Origin: Acinetobacter corruptisaponis
Lineage (GTDB): Bacteria; Pseudomonadota; Gammaproteobacteria; Pseudomonadales; Moraxellaceae
Assembly: GCF_030053775.1 (NCBI RefSeq)
Contig: NZ_CP125669.1
Location: 1,111,962 to 1,175,961, forward strand
Direction of reading: 5' to 3'
Length of the DNA: 64,000 bases
How positions within the stretch are numbered: the first letter of the stretch is position 1; the number at the start of each line of letters is the position of its first letter. Shown here one piece after another: positions 30,678 through 40,800 of the stretch. A program made the position numbers and the translations under genes. The notes beneath the pieces are model-generated. The model did no database searches. It worked only from the letters and a program-made list of their open reading frames with translations, and was not told the origin of the DNA.

Positions 30678-31225
30678 TGAAGAACCAATTACGCATTATT
30701 GGGGGTGAATGGAAACGACGTTCCCTGCCCTTTGCCAGTATTGAGGGTTTAAGGCCAACACCTGACCGTGTCCGTGAGACCTTGTTCAACTGGCTGATGT
30801 GGGATATTCAGAATGCACAGGTGCTGGACCTATGCAGTGGTTCGGGTGCCCTCGGTTTTGAGGCACTCTCGCGCGGCGCTGCAAAAGTGGTCATGATTGA
30901 ACCCAACCCAACCCAGGCACGTTTCTTAAAGGATAATATCCAGTTATTGAAAGCAGAAAATTGCCAGTTGATGATCTCAACCGCGCAGCAGGCATTAGTG
31001 AAATTACACAGTGGCTTTGATGTAGTGTTTCTTGATCCACCCTATAGCCTTGATTTATGGCAAGAGCTTGCCCAGTTGGCTGAACCATTGATTAGACCGA
31101 ACGCCTATATTTATGTTGAGGCAGACCGTGACCTGTCACAGCTAAAACTTCCAGCCAGTTGGCAAAAAATCAAGGAAACCAAGGCAGGTATGGTACGTGC
31201 AGGTTTATATCAAAAGATGGCCTAA
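30677..31225 (+). CDS. rsmD: 16S rRNA (guanine966-N2)-methyltransferase
   Basis: A 182-residue class I methyltransferase that modifies G966 of 16S rRNA in the 30S subunit. It shows IIGGEWKRRSL, RPTPDRVRETLFNWL, the SAM motif LDLCSGSGALGFEALSRGA and the catalytic DPPYS. The start overlaps the mrdA stop by one base, so translation is coupled. Its last bases overlap the stop of a convergent small gene. Confidence 0.96.
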   Translation: MKNQLRIIGGEWKRRSLPFASIEGLRPTPDRVRETLFNWLMWDIQNAQVLDLCSGSGALGFEALSRGAAKVVMIEPNPTQARFLKDNIQLLKAENCQLMISTAQQALVKLHSGFDVVFLDPPYSLDLWQELAQLAEPLIRPNAYIYVEADRDLSQLKLPASWQKIKETKAGMVRAGLYQKMA

Positions 31226-31629
31226 AATATTCGCAACCAGAAAAAGCGAACCAACTGCCCCCGATCAAATGGAAAGCTGGACAAGTACTCATAGCCAATT
31301 CGGTTGGTTGGATTGAGTTGATAAATGATGCCATATCCCAATGAAACTGAAAAATCATCCAGAGATAAGTTACTGGTGTCGCCTGTCAGCATCTTATGGT
31401 TAAACTGGTTGGTTTGATAGGCGGTATAGTTATAAACACGCCAGCGCTCACCCTGAAAAAACAGGTTATGCAGAATTGAATAATCTGTTTTCTCTTGCTG
31501 TGGATAGGCTGAGTCAAACATTTCTTCAGTATCATCATTGACCGCTGTAAAAAAATTATAGTCTCCTGCATGGCAGATACAGGAGAAACATAAGATAAAA
31601 CAGGATAAAAGTGCTGATTGACTACACAT
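31222..31629 (-). CDS. Small secreted, probably outer-membrane protein
   Basis: A 135-residue protein with a signal peptide (residues 1-21, cut after CHA) and a Tyr/Phe-rich mature part of beta character (ERWRVYNYTAYQTNQFNHKM, VSLGYGIIYQLNPTNRIGYE). It ends in Phe after FFWLRI, the usual C-terminal signal of outer-membrane barrels. The size would allow a barrel of few strands. No named family recognised. The stop overlaps the end of rsmD by four bases. Confidence 0.65.
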   Translation of the reverse strand: MCSQSALLSCFILCFSCICHAGDYNFFTAVNDDTEEMFDSAYPQQEKTDYSILHNLFFQGERWRVYNYTAYQTNQFNHKMLTGDTSNLSLDDFSVSLGYGIIYQLNPTNRIGYEYLSSFPFDRGQLVRFFWLRIF

Positions 31630-31966
31630 AGCATGTTGAATTAATTCGATGAAAAATGAGCATAACCTGTTCCAGAAAGTTTAAGCAAATGGAACACACT
31701 CATTCACATCCGTTTTTTCCGCCCTGCGTATCTTCACATTCTGCTCCTCAAACTGATTGTTATATAAATTTTTCATTTTTGTTTTCTCAATTATATTACA
31801 TGATTAAAATCAAATATATAGACAAAAATATGCGTTTCATCTCAAAACTGGATTTTATGCCACACTATTGAAGTAATTTAATTGCTTATGTTAGACATAA
31901 TTAATTTATTTCCAGAATAAATTCTATATACAATAACAATCTTTAAAAATTTTTATTCTAAATATC
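31630..31966. other. Intergenic region
   Basis: 337 bp, strongly AT-rich toward the right. A 71-residue plus frame at 31656-31871 has no ribosome binding site or family look. Promoters for the two divergent envelope-protein genes are expected here, but I cannot place them. Confidence 0.35.
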
Positions 31967-32314
31967 ATGAAGATCTTATTCGTGCTGATTGTGATTGCCC
32001 AATTAACAGGATGTGTATTTGGACAATCAAGTGAAGTTAAACGTGCTGAAAAAATTTTGCAGCGTTTCCAGTGTAACAACGTGGAGACCAGTCAGCTTGC
32101 GACTTCTTCCATTACCAATTTTTATCAACAGACACTTGCCGCAAACAAGGACAAAGCCAGCACCTATATTGAACAGTATAAAAATGGTGAGGATCTGTTT
32201 GACATTCCACTCGATGAAGTTGTACAACAAAAGTACCAGCTCTATCTTCAGGCTTGTCAGGCGCTTGGCGGTGTTGCAGCATCACCTTTAATACCAGATT
32301 CAACTGAACAATGA
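31967..32314 (+). CDS. Small lipoprotein
   Basis: A 115-residue lipoprotein: the signal peptide ends in the lipobox LTGC (Cys16), and the mature part is helical (KRAEKILQRFQCNNVETSQL ... VVQQKYQLYLQACQALGG). The family is unknown to me. It is 41 bp upstream of the DUF2238 gene and may be co-transcribed with it. It has two further Cys residues that could form a disulphide. Confidence 0.7.
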   Translation: MKILFVLIVIAQLTGCVFGQSSEVKRAEKILQRFQCNNVETSQLATSSITNFYQQTLAANKDKASTYIEQYKNGEDLFDIPLDEVVQQKYQLYLQACQALGGVAASPLIPDSTEQ

Positions 32315-32355
32315 TAAATCACCCTGCCTGATGATTTTTTCTTCTCGGATGCAGC

Positions 32356-32991
32356 ATGATTGAAAAACAACTTGGCTTAAAACATTATATTGCGCTTGGG
32401 ATCATCGCCCTTGCCGTAGGAATTGCCAGCATCCAGCCACTTGAGTTTGAGTCTTATTTACTGCATCAGGTGGGCACCGTGTTTATGCTGGTTGTGCTGA
32501 TCATCAGCATGAAAAAAATAGGCATCTGTTTTTCCAGTTTTTGTTTATATCTGCTTTTTCTATTCATCCATATTGTTGCGGCCCATTATCTCTATTCCTA
32601 TGTACCCTACAATGACTGGTTAAAGTCCCTGTTTCATTTTGACCTGAATCAAGTTATGGGCTGGTCTCGCAACATGTATGATCGACTGGTGCATTTTGCT
32701 TATGGATTATTGCTTTACCCATTTTTTCTCCGTTGTTTTCAGGTCTGGTTTCCCACAGCAAAACCACTGACATTATTCCTGCTGGTGATCCAGTTTGTGA
32801 TGGCTTCCAGTATGGTTTATGAGTTGCTCGAATGGGGACTATCCATTGGTTTATCGCCTGAAGATGCGGAAAACTATAATGGACAGCAGGGAGATATGTG
32901 GGATGCACATAAGGATATGTTGCTGGCAACTATTGGGGCCATCATTACAGGGCTGATCTATTTAAGTGGAAACAAAAGAAAAGCACCTTAA
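32356..32991 (+). CDS. DUF2238 membrane protein (YjdF-like)
   Basis: A 211-residue inner-membrane protein with about six hydrophobic helices and the conserved family residues NMYDRLVHFAYGLLLYP and YELLEWGLS...GQQGDMWDAHKDM. The His, Glu and Asp residues in these motifs are conserved, but no activity is known. It follows the small lipoprotein gene and ends inside the loop of a strong terminator. Confidence 0.85.
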   Translation: MIEKQLGLKHYIALGIIALAVGIASIQPLEFESYLLHQVGTVFMLVVLIISMKKIGICFSSFCLYLLFLFIHIVAAHYLYSYVPYNDWLKSLFHFDLNQVMGWSRNMYDRLVHFAYGLLLYPFFLRCFQVWFPTAKPLTLFLLVIQFVMASSMVYELLEWGLSIGLSPEDAENYNGQQGDMWDAHKDMLLATIGAIITGLIYLSGNKRKAP

Positions 32992-33008
32992 ACAGGTGCT
33001 TTTCTTTG
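32974..33008. terminator. Bidirectional Rho-independent terminator
   Basis: AAAGCACCT-TAAAC-AGGTGCTTT hairpin with A-run and T-run flanks; the DUF2238 stop codon lies in its loop. It serves the convergent DUF2238 and sohB genes. Confidence 0.88.
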
Positions 33009-33023
33009 ATCAGGACAAATTGA

Positions 33024-33986
33024 TTAAAACTTAGGGTCACGCATCTGAACCAACGTACTGTTTGCCTTGGCGAGGCCATCAGCGATTTTACCCATCACCG
33101 TTGGAATCAGGGTCTCAGCCATTTGTGCCGCCTGCAAACCCAGTTTTTCACCAAATGTAGGGCGTTTGCGGGTATTGATCACATAGACATCATGTTGTGA
33201 CAAAAGACTCAGTAAATATTCATCCGAGGTCTGTAATTTATCCACCAGATTTAATTCACGTGCATCTTCACCATACCAGTGCTCACCTGTTGCAACCTTT
33301 TCAACGTTGAGTTGTGGGCGGTATTTTTCAATAAAGTGCTTAAACAGCACGTGTGTCTGCTGCAATTCCTCTTCAAACTTGGCCTTACCCTCAGCAGTAT
33401 TTTCACCAAACATGGTTACGGTGCGTTTATATTGACCAGCGGTGTACAGTTCAAAGTCCACATTATGCTGTTTCAATAAACGGTTAAAGTTCGGTACCTG
33501 TGCAACCACGCCAATTGAACCCACCACGGCAAACGGTGCTGAAACAATTTCATTGGCAATACATGCCATCATGTAACCGCCACTGGCAGCAACCTTATCA
33601 ACACAAATCGTCACATGAAAACCCGCATCACGTAAACGAACCAATTGAGCCGCAGCCAAACCATAGCCATGCACCATTCCACCTGGACTTTCCAGACGCA
33701 CAATCACACGGTCATGTCCAGCTTTGGCGGTTGCCAGAATCAGGGTAATCTCTTCACGCAGGGTATCGACCGCAGAGGCCTGAATATCACCCTTAAAGTC
33801 TAAAACAAAGATTTTCTGGTCATTTTTCTTACGAATCTTGGCTTCTTTGGCAAGCTGCTGAACCAGTTGTAATAATTCCAAACGGGATGCTGTTGTTTGC
33901 GCAATTTTTTTTCTTTGTTCATTCACACGCGCATTTAAATGGCTAATACGAATTTCAGCAGGAAATTTAGGTAAATGGAATAACAT
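33024..33986 (-). CDS. sohB: SohB-like S49 serine protease
   Basis: A 320-residue S49 (SppA/SohB) peptidase thought to degrade signal peptides or envelope proteins. The catalytic Ser lies in VAASGGYMMA (about residue 161) and the Lys in TAGQYKRTVTMFGE (about 213), separated by the usual ~50 residues. The conserved SPGGMVHGYG motif is present. The N-terminal membrane helix of E. coli SohB is not obvious here, so the enzyme may be peripheral or soluble (inference). Convergent with DUF2238. Confidence 0.92.
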   Translation of the reverse strand: MLFHLPKFPAEIRISHLNARVNEQRKKIAQTTASRLELLQLVQQLAKEAKIRKKNDQKIFVLDFKGDIQASAVDTLREEITLILATAKAGHDRVIVRLESPGGMVHGYGLAAAQLVRLRDAGFHVTICVDKVAASGGYMMACIANEIVSAPFAVVGSIGVVAQVPNFNRLLKQHNVDFELYTAGQYKRTVTMFGENTAEGKAKFEEELQQTHVLFKHFIEKYRPQLNVEKVATGEHWYGEDARELNLVDKLQTSDEYLLSLLSQHDVYVINTRKRPTFGEKLGLQAAQMAETLIPTVMGKIADGLAKANSTLVQMRDPKF

Positions 33987-34090
33987 AAAGTAAGTGCTCT
34001 TGAGTTCGTCTTTATGCCTCTAAGATGTGGTCTGTTCAATAAAAATTCAATAGCGTTTTTGCAAAATAGATTCATTTTCATCTGTATCAT

Positions 34091-34114
34091 AAAAAAAGAG
34101 CCCGTAGGCCCTTT
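34091..34114 (-). terminator. Terminator of the pst operon
   Basis: On the minus strand AAAGGGCC-TACG-GGCTCTTT (one G-U pair) followed by a T-run, just beyond the pstB stop. Confidence 0.75.
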
Positions 34115-34132
34115 GATATATGCAGTATAGAA

Positions 34133-35047
34133 TCAACCAAAACGGCCTGTAATATAAGCTTCTGTCAATTGATGATCAGGCTGGGTAAACACTTTTTCAG
34201 TCGAGTTGACTTCAATCAGGTCACCCAAATGGAAGTATGCGGTACGGTCAGACACACGCGCCGCCTGTTGCATTGAGTGGGTCACGATTGCAATGGTATA
34301 TTGCTCAGACAGTTCAGAAATCAGTTCTTCAATCTTCGCCGTCGCAATCGGGTCCAATGCTGAACAAGGTTCATCCATCAGGATCACTTCTGGGCTGACC
34401 GCAATGGTACGCGCAATACATAAACGCTGTTGCTGGCCGCCAGACAAACCTGTTCCTGGCTGGCTTAATCGGTCTTTCACCTCATCCCACAGACCTGCTT
34501 TACGCAGACTGTTTTCAACAATTTCTTCCAGATCATATTTGTCACGTGCCAAGCCATGCAATTTCGGGCCATAGGCAACATTGTCAAAAATTGATTTTGG
34601 AAATGGGTTTGGCTTCTGGAACACCATCCCTACTTGTGCACGCAGCAATACCACGTCAAGGTTAGGATCATAGATGTCCTGATTATCCAGTGTCACCTTA
34701 CCTGTCACACGACAGCTATCAATGGTGTCGTTCATACGGTTTAAGGTACGCAGGAATGTTGATTTACCACAACCCGATGGACCAATAAACGCAATCACTT
34801 CATTTTGGTAAATATCCAGGTCAATGCCTTTGATCGCTTCAGTTTCACCATAATAAACATGAACATCCTTGGTACTGATTTTCACTTCACTGTTTTTTGG
34901 CTTTTTACCTGAAGAAGCCGTTTCAAACTGAGAGACAAATGCAGTACTTGATTGCTGAACTTGCGCTTCAGATGACGTAAATTCTGTTTGTTGTGGATTC
35001 ACTGATTTATCCTTTTCTACGGCGTTCATAATATCAATCGTATTCAT
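34133..35047 (-). CDS. pstB: Phosphate ABC transporter ATP-binding protein PstB
   Basis: A 304-residue ATPase that powers phosphate import through PstAC. Walker [10 protein letters not shown] (about residue 91), Q-loop, signature LSGGQQQR and Walker [14 protein letters not shown] are intact. Residues 1-~55 form a Ser/Gln/Thr-rich extension absent from E. coli PstB. ATG 35047 has GGAGAG upstream; the longer frame starts inside pstA. No phoU follows, unlike E. coli; the next gene is sohB beyond a terminator. Confidence 0.96.
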   Translation of the reverse strand: MNTIDIMNAVEKDKSVNPQQTEFTSSEAQVQQSSTAFVSQFETASSGKKPKNSEVKISTKDVHVYYGETEAIKGIDLDIYQNEVIAFIGPSGCGKSTFLRTLNRMNDTIDSCRVTGKVTLDNQDIYDPNLDVVLLRAQVGMVFQKPNPFPKSIFDNVAYGPKLHGLARDKYDLEEIVENSLRKAGLWDEVKDRLSQPGTGLSGGQQQRLCIARTIAVSPEVILMDEPCSALDPIATAKIEELISELSEQYTIAIVTHSMQQAARVSDRTAYFHLGDLIEVNSTEKVFTQPDHQLTEAYITGRFG

Positions 35048-35061
35048 TGTACTCTCCTCAA

Positions 35062-36456
35062 TTACCAACGCACTTCAAATTTCTTACGGAGCCAGATTGC
35101 AAGGCTGTTTAAACCAATCATGAGGGCAAGCAACACAATAATCGCTGCTGCGGTACGCCCTTCAAAGAAGTTGCGCAACTCATTACCCTGCCATAAATAC
35201 ACCTGTACTGGCAATGCGGTTGCCTGATCCAATGGTGTGGTCGGAACGCTGGCAACAAAAGCACTCATACCAATCAACAATAATGGTGCTGTTTCGCCCA
35301 ACGCATGTGCAATCCCAATGATTGCGCCAGTCATAATCCCTGGCAATGCAAGTGGCAATACATGATGAAAAACGGTTTGAACTTTTGATGCGCCCAGACC
35401 CAGAGCGGCCTGACGAATCGATGGTGGCACCGCTTTTAATGAGGCGCGCGTGGTAATAATCACGGTAGGCAAGGTCATAAGACTCAGTACCAAACCACCC
35501 ACCAACGGTGCAGATAAAGGCAACTGCATCCAGCCAATAAAGATTGCCGCACCCAGCAGACCAAACACAATCGATGGAACTGCTGCCAGGTTGTTGATGT
35601 TCACTTCAATGATGTCGGTCATCATGTTCTTTGGCGCGAACTCTTCAAGATAGATTGCACTCGCCACCCCAATTGGAATCGAGATGATGATGACTATCAG
35701 CATCATGAACAATGAACCCATGAATGCCCCAGCCAAACCACTGGTCGCAGGTGAACTGCGTGAATCTGGGCTAAAGAACAGATTGGTATTGAACGTATTG
35801 GCAATAATCCCCTCTGCCTTTAACTTATCTGCAAGCTGGCGCACTTCTGGATCAAGCTGTTGCTGGTCATCAGGCAAGTTACGATCAATATTTCCAGCCA
35901 GCCAGACATCCACATTGGCATCGGCCAGGAACTTAATCTCCTGCTTACTTCCAATCAGGGCTGGATTTGCCAACACCATGTCACGTAAACGATAGGCCTC
36001 AGAACTGGTGTACAAACCATTTAAATAATCACGCTGATCTTCAAGCGATTTATCTTTGGACACGATGCCATTCACGATCAAGGCATCCCAGTCCACCATA
36101 CCCATTTCAGTTTGCCAGGCCACCATACGCTCTTCAAAGTGCGCGGGGGTTTCACCTGCCGTCTGCTTTGGTTTTGCACCAACATTAATAATGGCTGGGT
36201 CAAAATAAACTGGAACAGTCATGCTGCTTTGCCAGAAAGATGGCAGACCTTTTGCCAGAATACTACCAAACAGCAAGGCAACAAATGCAAGGCCAATCAC
36301 CACTGCCGAGAAGCCAGCAAAACGGAACGCTTTCTCTTTACGATGACGCTTTGCCAAAGAACTTTGGATTTTTCTTTTGCGCTGTTCACGTTGTTCAGCA
36401 GCCACTTGTGGATCAAATACGTTCTGATCCAGAGGAGATGTATTTGATGAACTCAT
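35062..36456 (-). CDS. pstA: Phosphate ABC transporter permease PstA
   Basis: A 464-residue inner-membrane permease. After a basic cytoplasmic N-terminus and one membrane helix (about 45-68) comes a ~150-residue periplasmic insertion, then the usual ABC permease core (about 240-460) with the EAA-like loop [23 protein letters not shown]. The insertion makes it longer than E. coli PstA (296) and is typical of Acinetobacter/Pseudomonas. Its start overlaps the pstC stop (ATGA). Confidence 0.94.
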   Translation of the reverse strand: MSSSNTSPLDQNVFDPQVAAEQREQRKRKIQSSLAKRHRKEKAFRFAGFSAVVIGLAFVALLFGSILAKGLPSFWQSSMTVPVYFDPAIINVGAKPKQTAGETPAHFEERMVAWQTEMGMVDWDALIVNGIVSKDKSLEDQRDYLNGLYTSSEAYRLRDMVLANPALIGSKQEIKFLADANVDVWLAGNIDRNLPDDQQQLDPEVRQLADKLKAEGIIANTFNTNLFFSPDSRSSPATSGLAGAFMGSLFMMLIVIIISIPIGVASAIYLEEFAPKNMMTDIIEVNINNLAAVPSIVFGLLGAAIFIGWMQLPLSAPLVGGLVLSLMTLPTVIITTRASLKAVPPSIRQAALGLGASKVQTVFHHVLPLALPGIMTGAIIGIAHALGETAPLLLIGMSAFVASVPTTPLDQATALPVQVYLWQGNELRNFFEGRTAAAIIVLLALMIGLNSLAIWLRKKFEVRW

Positions 36457-37832
36457 TCGTATTGCTCACGATATTTGCGCACGATGTACAGTGCAATAAT
36501 GTTTAAACCCAAAGTGATCACAAACAAGGTTAAACCAAGGGCAAATGCCACCAATGCCTGTGGACTGGCAAAATCAGTATCACTGGTTAACTGTTTCACA
36601 ATGGTCACAGTAACGGTTGAAACGGCTTCAAATGGATTGGCATGCAGCAATGGACTGTTCCCTGCGGCCAGCACCACAATCATGGTTTCACCCACCGCAC
36701 GGGACACCGCAAGCAGGAAAGCACCTGTAATCCCTGGCAATGCGGCTGGCAGTACCACCTGACGGATGGTTTCCGACTTGGTTGCGCCCAACCCCAAAGA
36801 ACCATCACGCAAGGCACGCGGAACCTGGGTAATGATGTCATCTGAAAGTGATGAAACGAATGGGATGATCATGATTCCCATCACAAAACCTGCCGTTAAG
36901 GCACTGGTCGCATTGATATCAATCCCCACACTCTCACCGACCATCTTGAAAAATGGTCCAATGATCATCAAGGCAAATACACCATAAACAATGGTTGGAA
37001 TACCCGCCAATACTTCAATGGTTGGCTTGGCCCAGGAACGTAGGCGTTGTGATGCATATTCAGCCAGATAAATTGCTATCAGCAAACCAATCGGTACAGC
37101 AACCAGCAATGCAATACCACTCACCATTAAAGTGCCCCAAAGCAACGGTAAAATGCCGTAGCTTCCCTCTGCATTTCCTGTGGTACTAAAACCAGGGTTC
37201 CACTCTGTTCCGAAAAAGAAATCCACTGGACTCACAAAATGGAAAAAGTGCAAAGCTTCTTTCAGCATCGAGAGCACAATACCAATTGTGGTCAGAATCG
37301 CGACACCTGAACACAGGATCAAGCCAACATTAATTGCTTTCTCAACGGTATTACGGGCACGGTATTGCTGGGTCACATGACGTTTTGCCCATACCAGACC
37401 TGCCAAAGCCGCGCTGATCACAACCGCCAGTTTTGCAAAGGAACCAATGGTCTGGAATTTTGAAAGCTGTTGTGCTGCTGCAACTTCATAAGCTGCTGGT
37501 TGATCGGTTACCCCAAAACCCGATGCAATTGCCTGCACACGGTCAATCAACACATCACGCCCTGCCGCATCCATCGTTGCACTGGCAGAGGCTGGAATAT
37601 TATTAAAGATAATATGCTGTAGCACACTTGGCTCAACCAAGTTCCAAATGATCAAAATTAAAAAAGCAGGAACACCACACCACAAAGCCACCAACGCCCC
37701 ATAATACACTGGACGAGAATGGAGTGTTGCCGAGTTACTTCCCTTACCTGCCAGATTACGGCTTTTGCTCAGCCCAATTTGATATGCGATTGCCACAAGG
37801 GCCAATAACACACCGATAAGTAGCAGATTCAT
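36453..37832 (-). CDS. pstC: Phosphate ABC transporter permease PstC
   Basis: A 459-residue permease partner of PstA. It has an N-terminal helix, an inserted region with two further helices, and a C-terminal core with the EAA loop LRDGSLGLGATKSETIRQVVLP. The insertion also makes it longer than E. coli PstC. It is translationally coupled to pstA and follows pstS across a 100-bp gap containing a hairpin. Confidence 0.94.
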   Translation of the reverse strand: MNLLLIGVLLALVAIAYQIGLSKSRNLAGKGSNSATLHSRPVYYGALVALWCGVPAFLILIIWNLVEPSVLQHIIFNNIPASASATMDAAGRDVLIDRVQAIASGFGVTDQPAAYEVAAAQQLSKFQTIGSFAKLAVVISAALAGLVWAKRHVTQQYRARNTVEKAINVGLILCSGVAILTTIGIVLSMLKEALHFFHFVSPVDFFFGTEWNPGFSTTGNAEGSYGILPLLWGTLMVSGIALLVAVPIGLLIAIYLAEYASQRLRSWAKPTIEVLAGIPTIVYGVFALMIIGPFFKMVGESVGIDINATSALTAGFVMGIMIIPFVSSLSDDIITQVPRALRDGSLGLGATKSETIRQVVLPAALPGITGAFLLAVSRAVGETMIVVLAAGNSPLLHANPFEAVSTVTVTIVKQLTSDTDFASPQALVAFALGLTLFVITLGLNIIALYIVRKYREQYE

Positions 37833-37883
37833 GTAATCTCCACTGTTTTCTCAATTTTCATGATTTGAAAAAACCTAGCTAGA

Positions 37884-37917
37884 TAAAAAGGCTGATGATC
37901 ACAAGTTTCACCAGCCT
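37884..37917 (-). terminator. Intercistronic hairpin/terminator between pstS and pstC
   Basis: On the minus strand AGGCTGGTGA-N9-TCATCAGCCT (one G-U pair) followed by five T residues. It would let pstS mRNA accumulate above that of the transporter genes, with read-through feeding pstCAB. Confidence 0.65.
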
Positions 37918-37931
37918 CCCTTTTCACAATA

Positions 37932-38963
37932 TTATTTTACTGATTTGCCAGCTTTAAAATCAGCCAGAATTTTCGCACGCTCTTTGTCGCTTAAAGGAAT
38001 CAGGCCAGCTTTTTCCAGTTTAGAACCTTTACCAGAAATTTTCTTGTTAAGGAAAAACTCTGGATACTGAGCTAAACCTTTGATTGATTTTAAGTGTTCG
38101 CCTTTCACGTAGAAGAACAATGGACGAGAAACAAGGTAGCTACCGTCCAGCACGGTTTTTTCTGATGGCGTTACACCATTTACAGTCGCTACACGCAACT
38201 TGTCACGGTTTGAGTCATAGAAGCCCAGACCAAACACGCCAACCGCATTTGGCGAGGTTTTCAAGCGAGCCAATGTTTCAGTATAATCACCTGCCACTTC
38301 AATGACTTTTCCATCTTTACGGAAGCTTGAACATGCTTTCTTCTGTTCGTCTTTATCAAGGTTCTTGAAGTAATCAAATGATTCACAACCTGCATCAATC
38401 ATTTTTTCCTGGAACACTTCACGTGTACCATGGTTAGATGCAGGAATCACCAAAGTGATTGCCTCATTCGGTAATGATGGGTCAATCTGGTTCCATGTTG
38501 TGTATGGGTTTGGAACCAATTTACCATTTGATGGAAGTTGTGCCGCAAGTGCAGTAAACACGTGCACAGGTTTTAATTTATACGCCGCTTTTTTTACGTT
38601 TGACGCGAAAACAATCCCGTCATAACCAACCTTGATTTCCTGCACCTGATTTACACCAGCTTTTTTACACGCATCAAGTTCAGTATCCTTGATTTTACGT
38701 GAAGCATTGGCGATGTCGATGGTGTTGTCACCCACACCTTGACAGAATTGTTTCAAGCCACCGCCTGTACCGCCTGAACCGACAACAGGTGCCTTGAATT
38801 GTGGGAAAGTATTACCAAACTCTTCAGCAACAATACTTGCAAACGGCAATACAGTTGATGAACCAGCAATCTGGATGGTGTCACGAGCTGCATTTGCAGC
38901 CGTTGCTACAGTTGCCCCAGATATAGCGAATGCAATTGCGATATGACGTGGATTTAAGCGCAT
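37932..38963 (-). CDS. pstS: Phosphate-binding periplasmic protein PstS
   Basis: A 343-residue periplasmic receptor delivering phosphate to PstCAB. The signal peptide ends about residue 25 (ATAANA). Phosphate-binding motifs are visible: IAGSSTVLPFA, GSGGTGGGLKQFC and NHGTREVFQEK. The start 38963 follows GAGAG; the frame to 38978 lacks signal-peptide character. It lies first in the operon, behind a PhoB box. Confidence 0.95.
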   Translation of the reverse strand: MRLNPRHIAIAFAISGATVATAANAARDTIQIAGSSTVLPFASIVAEEFGNTFPQFKAPVVGSGGTGGGLKQFCQGVGDNTIDIANASRKIKDTELDACKKAGVNQVQEIKVGYDGIVFASNVKKAAYKLKPVHVFTALAAQLPSNGKLVPNPYTTWNQIDPSLPNEAITLVIPASNHGTREVFQEKMIDAGCESFDYFKNLDKDEQKKACSSFRKDGKVIEVAGDYTETLARLKTSPNAVGVFGLGFYDSNRDKLRVATVNGVTPSEKTVLDGSYLVSRPLFFYVKGEHLKSIKGLAQYPEFFLNKKISGKGSKLEKAGLIPLSDKERAKILADFKAGKSVK

Positions 38964-39052
38964 TATGTGTTCTCTCATTTATGCAATTTAATTTACAACG
39001 CTTGTTACTTGAAGTGTTGTACTTTGGTTAATTGCATTTTGAGCAGATAATA

Positions 39053-39092
39053 TGACAATTAGGTGACAACTTTATGACGCTTTTATGATGTT
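39053..39092 (-). promoter_or_regulatory. PhoB box upstream of pstS
   Basis: On the minus strand TGTCA-like elements recur at exactly 11-bp steps: CATCA (39090), CGTCA (39079), TGTCA (39068) and TGTCA (39057), each followed by an AT-rich hexamer. This is the tandem 11-bp pattern of pho boxes and predicts induction of pstSCAB by phosphate limitation. Confidence 0.88.
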
Positions 39093-39219
39093 AATGATTG
39101 TAAGCCAGACAAGAGTTTTATTGACTATTTTTTAATCCATCACCTACAATTTTATAATCACCTTGTGTCTAATGATTTATATCAAAACGATTAAAAACAA
39201 CCCATTACAGATCGAATAT

Positions 39220-39248
39220 AAAAAAAGACCGCCTAAGCGATCTTTTCT
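39220..39248. terminator. Terminator downstream of ddc
   Basis: Imperfect hairpin AAAGACCGC-CTAA-GCGATCTTT (one mismatch) with A and T runs, next to the ddc stop on the minus strand. Confidence 0.6.
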
Positions 39249-39264
39249 TCATACATAAAGAGGA

Positions 39265-40797
39265 TTAATCAATCGGCGGTGTATAGGTACCATCTGCAAT
39301 CGAATCCTTAATACGATCAGCCTCTGCCAACACAAGTGCAAGCAAGTTTTGAACGTTTTCAAGCGTTGCAACTGGGCTTAAAGTGGTCATCTTCAATGAT
39401 TGAACATTACCCACTTTGGTTACACCAATATTCGCTTCACCACGCGCAAACAATTCATCTGCCACGTTTTGGTTCAAGCTATCGATAAATTCAGCAGGAT
39501 AACTTTCTGGCACCACACGGAACAATACAGAAGCAAATTGTGGCTCAACCAATAACTCAAGACCATCAGTTGCCTTGATATAGTCAGCAACTTCACGTGT
39601 TAATTTCACACCATGATCAATCATTGAACCATAAAGCTCTTCGCCCAATGCCTCAACCGTCATCCATAATTTCAATGCATCAAAACGACGGGTCGTTTGT
39701 AATGACTTAGACACAAGGTTAGGTACACCATGTTCTTCATCATAGGCAGAGTTTAAGTACTCTGCTTCATAATGCATAAAGCGATAGTTGGCTTCGTCTT
39801 TCAACAGGAAAGCGCCACAGCTAATGCTTTGGAAATAATGCTTATGGAAGTCAAGCGTAATGGAATCTGATAATTCAATACCATCTAACATTGCACGATG
39901 GTCATTGGAAAGAATCAGTGCACCACCCCAAGCCGCATCAATATGCATCCATGAACCATACTTGGTGGTAATTTCACGGATTTTCTTGAGCGGATCAATC
40001 GCACCCGCATCGGTTGTACCTGCTGTCGCTACCACACATGCTACGATTTTGCCTTCAGCCTGAAGATGCGCCATAGTTTTTTCTAGCGCATCCACATCCA
40101 TCTGTGCATTTTCATTCACAGGAACAGTGACAACAGACTGGAAACCCATCCCCATCATTGCCATGTTCTTTTGCACAGAGAAATGTGCATTTTCAGAACA
40201 GATGACTTTGACGTTTTTCATTGCTTCCGCTGGGATCCCATCACGCTGAACCGACCACGGCTTGCCGTTTTCGTCTTGCCAGTTTTTCGAGATGCACCAG
40301 TCACGCGCCAGTAACACACCCATCAGGTTTGATTGTGTTCCACCTGAAGTGAATACACCTGCTTGACCTGCGCCATAGCCCACTTTTTGGCGTAGCCAAT
40401 CAATAAGCTGAACTTCCATCAATGAACCCGCTGGGCTTTGATCCCATGAATCCATAGATTGGTTCGTTGCATTGATTAACACTTCCGCAATTTGGCTCAT
40501 CACCATGGTTGGGCAATGCAAATGTGCAAGTGAGTGTGGATGATGTACTTTCAGGCTTTTATTGAGAAAAAGCTCAACCATACGTTGTAATGATTGCTGT
40601 ACACCCAAACCTTCTTTTGATGGATGAAAGGAAATTGCGGCACGCAAGTCCTTAATGCTTCCACCTGTGTACATTTTGTCATTTTGCAACCATGCTGAAA
40701 CGGCCTTAACCGCTTCGCCCATTGCTGCCTGATAGTCAGCAATGGATTGTGCATCATTGCAGAGTAACGCTTTACGATGTTCTGCAAAATCAACCAT
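39265..40797 (-). CDS. ddc: L-2,4-diaminobutyrate decarboxylase
   Basis: A 510-residue PLP enzyme (group II decarboxylase) converting L-2,4-diaminobutyrate to 1,3-diaminopropane. The PLP lysine is in [17 protein letters not shown] (about residue 318), with [15 protein letters not shown] and [10 protein letters not shown] further upstream. It is three bases downstream of dat, so the pair forms one operon. 1,3-Diaminopropane is the characteristic polyamine of Acinetobacter. Confidence 0.95.
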   Translation of the reverse strand: MVDFAEHRKALLCNDAQSIADYQAAMGEAVKAVSAWLQNDKMYTGGSIKDLRAAISFHPSKEGLGVQQSLQRMVELFLNKSLKVHHPHSLAHLHCPTMVMSQIAEVLINATNQSMDSWDQSPAGSLMEVQLIDWLRQKVGYGAGQAGVFTSGGTQSNLMGVLLARDWCISKNWQDENGKPWSVQRDGIPAEAMKNVKVICSENAHFSVQKNMAMMGMGFQSVVTVPVNENAQMDVDALEKTMAHLQAEGKIVACVVATAGTTDAGAIDPLKKIREITTKYGSWMHIDAAWGGALILSNDHRAMLDGIELSDSITLDFHKHYFQSISCGAFLLKDEANYRFMHYEAEYLNSAYDEEHGVPNLVSKSLQTTRRFDALKLWMTVEALGEELYGSMIDHGVKLTREVADYIKATDGLELLVEPQFASVLFRVVPESYPAEFIDSLNQNVADELFARGEANIGVTKVGNVQSLKMTTLSPVATLENVQNLLALVLAEADRIKDSIADGTYTPPID

Positions 40798-40800
40798 GAA

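Noticed and set aside
31656..31871. Plus-strand frame of 71 residues
   Set aside because: AT-rich, His/Phe/Ser-rich low-complexity product, no ribosome binding site.
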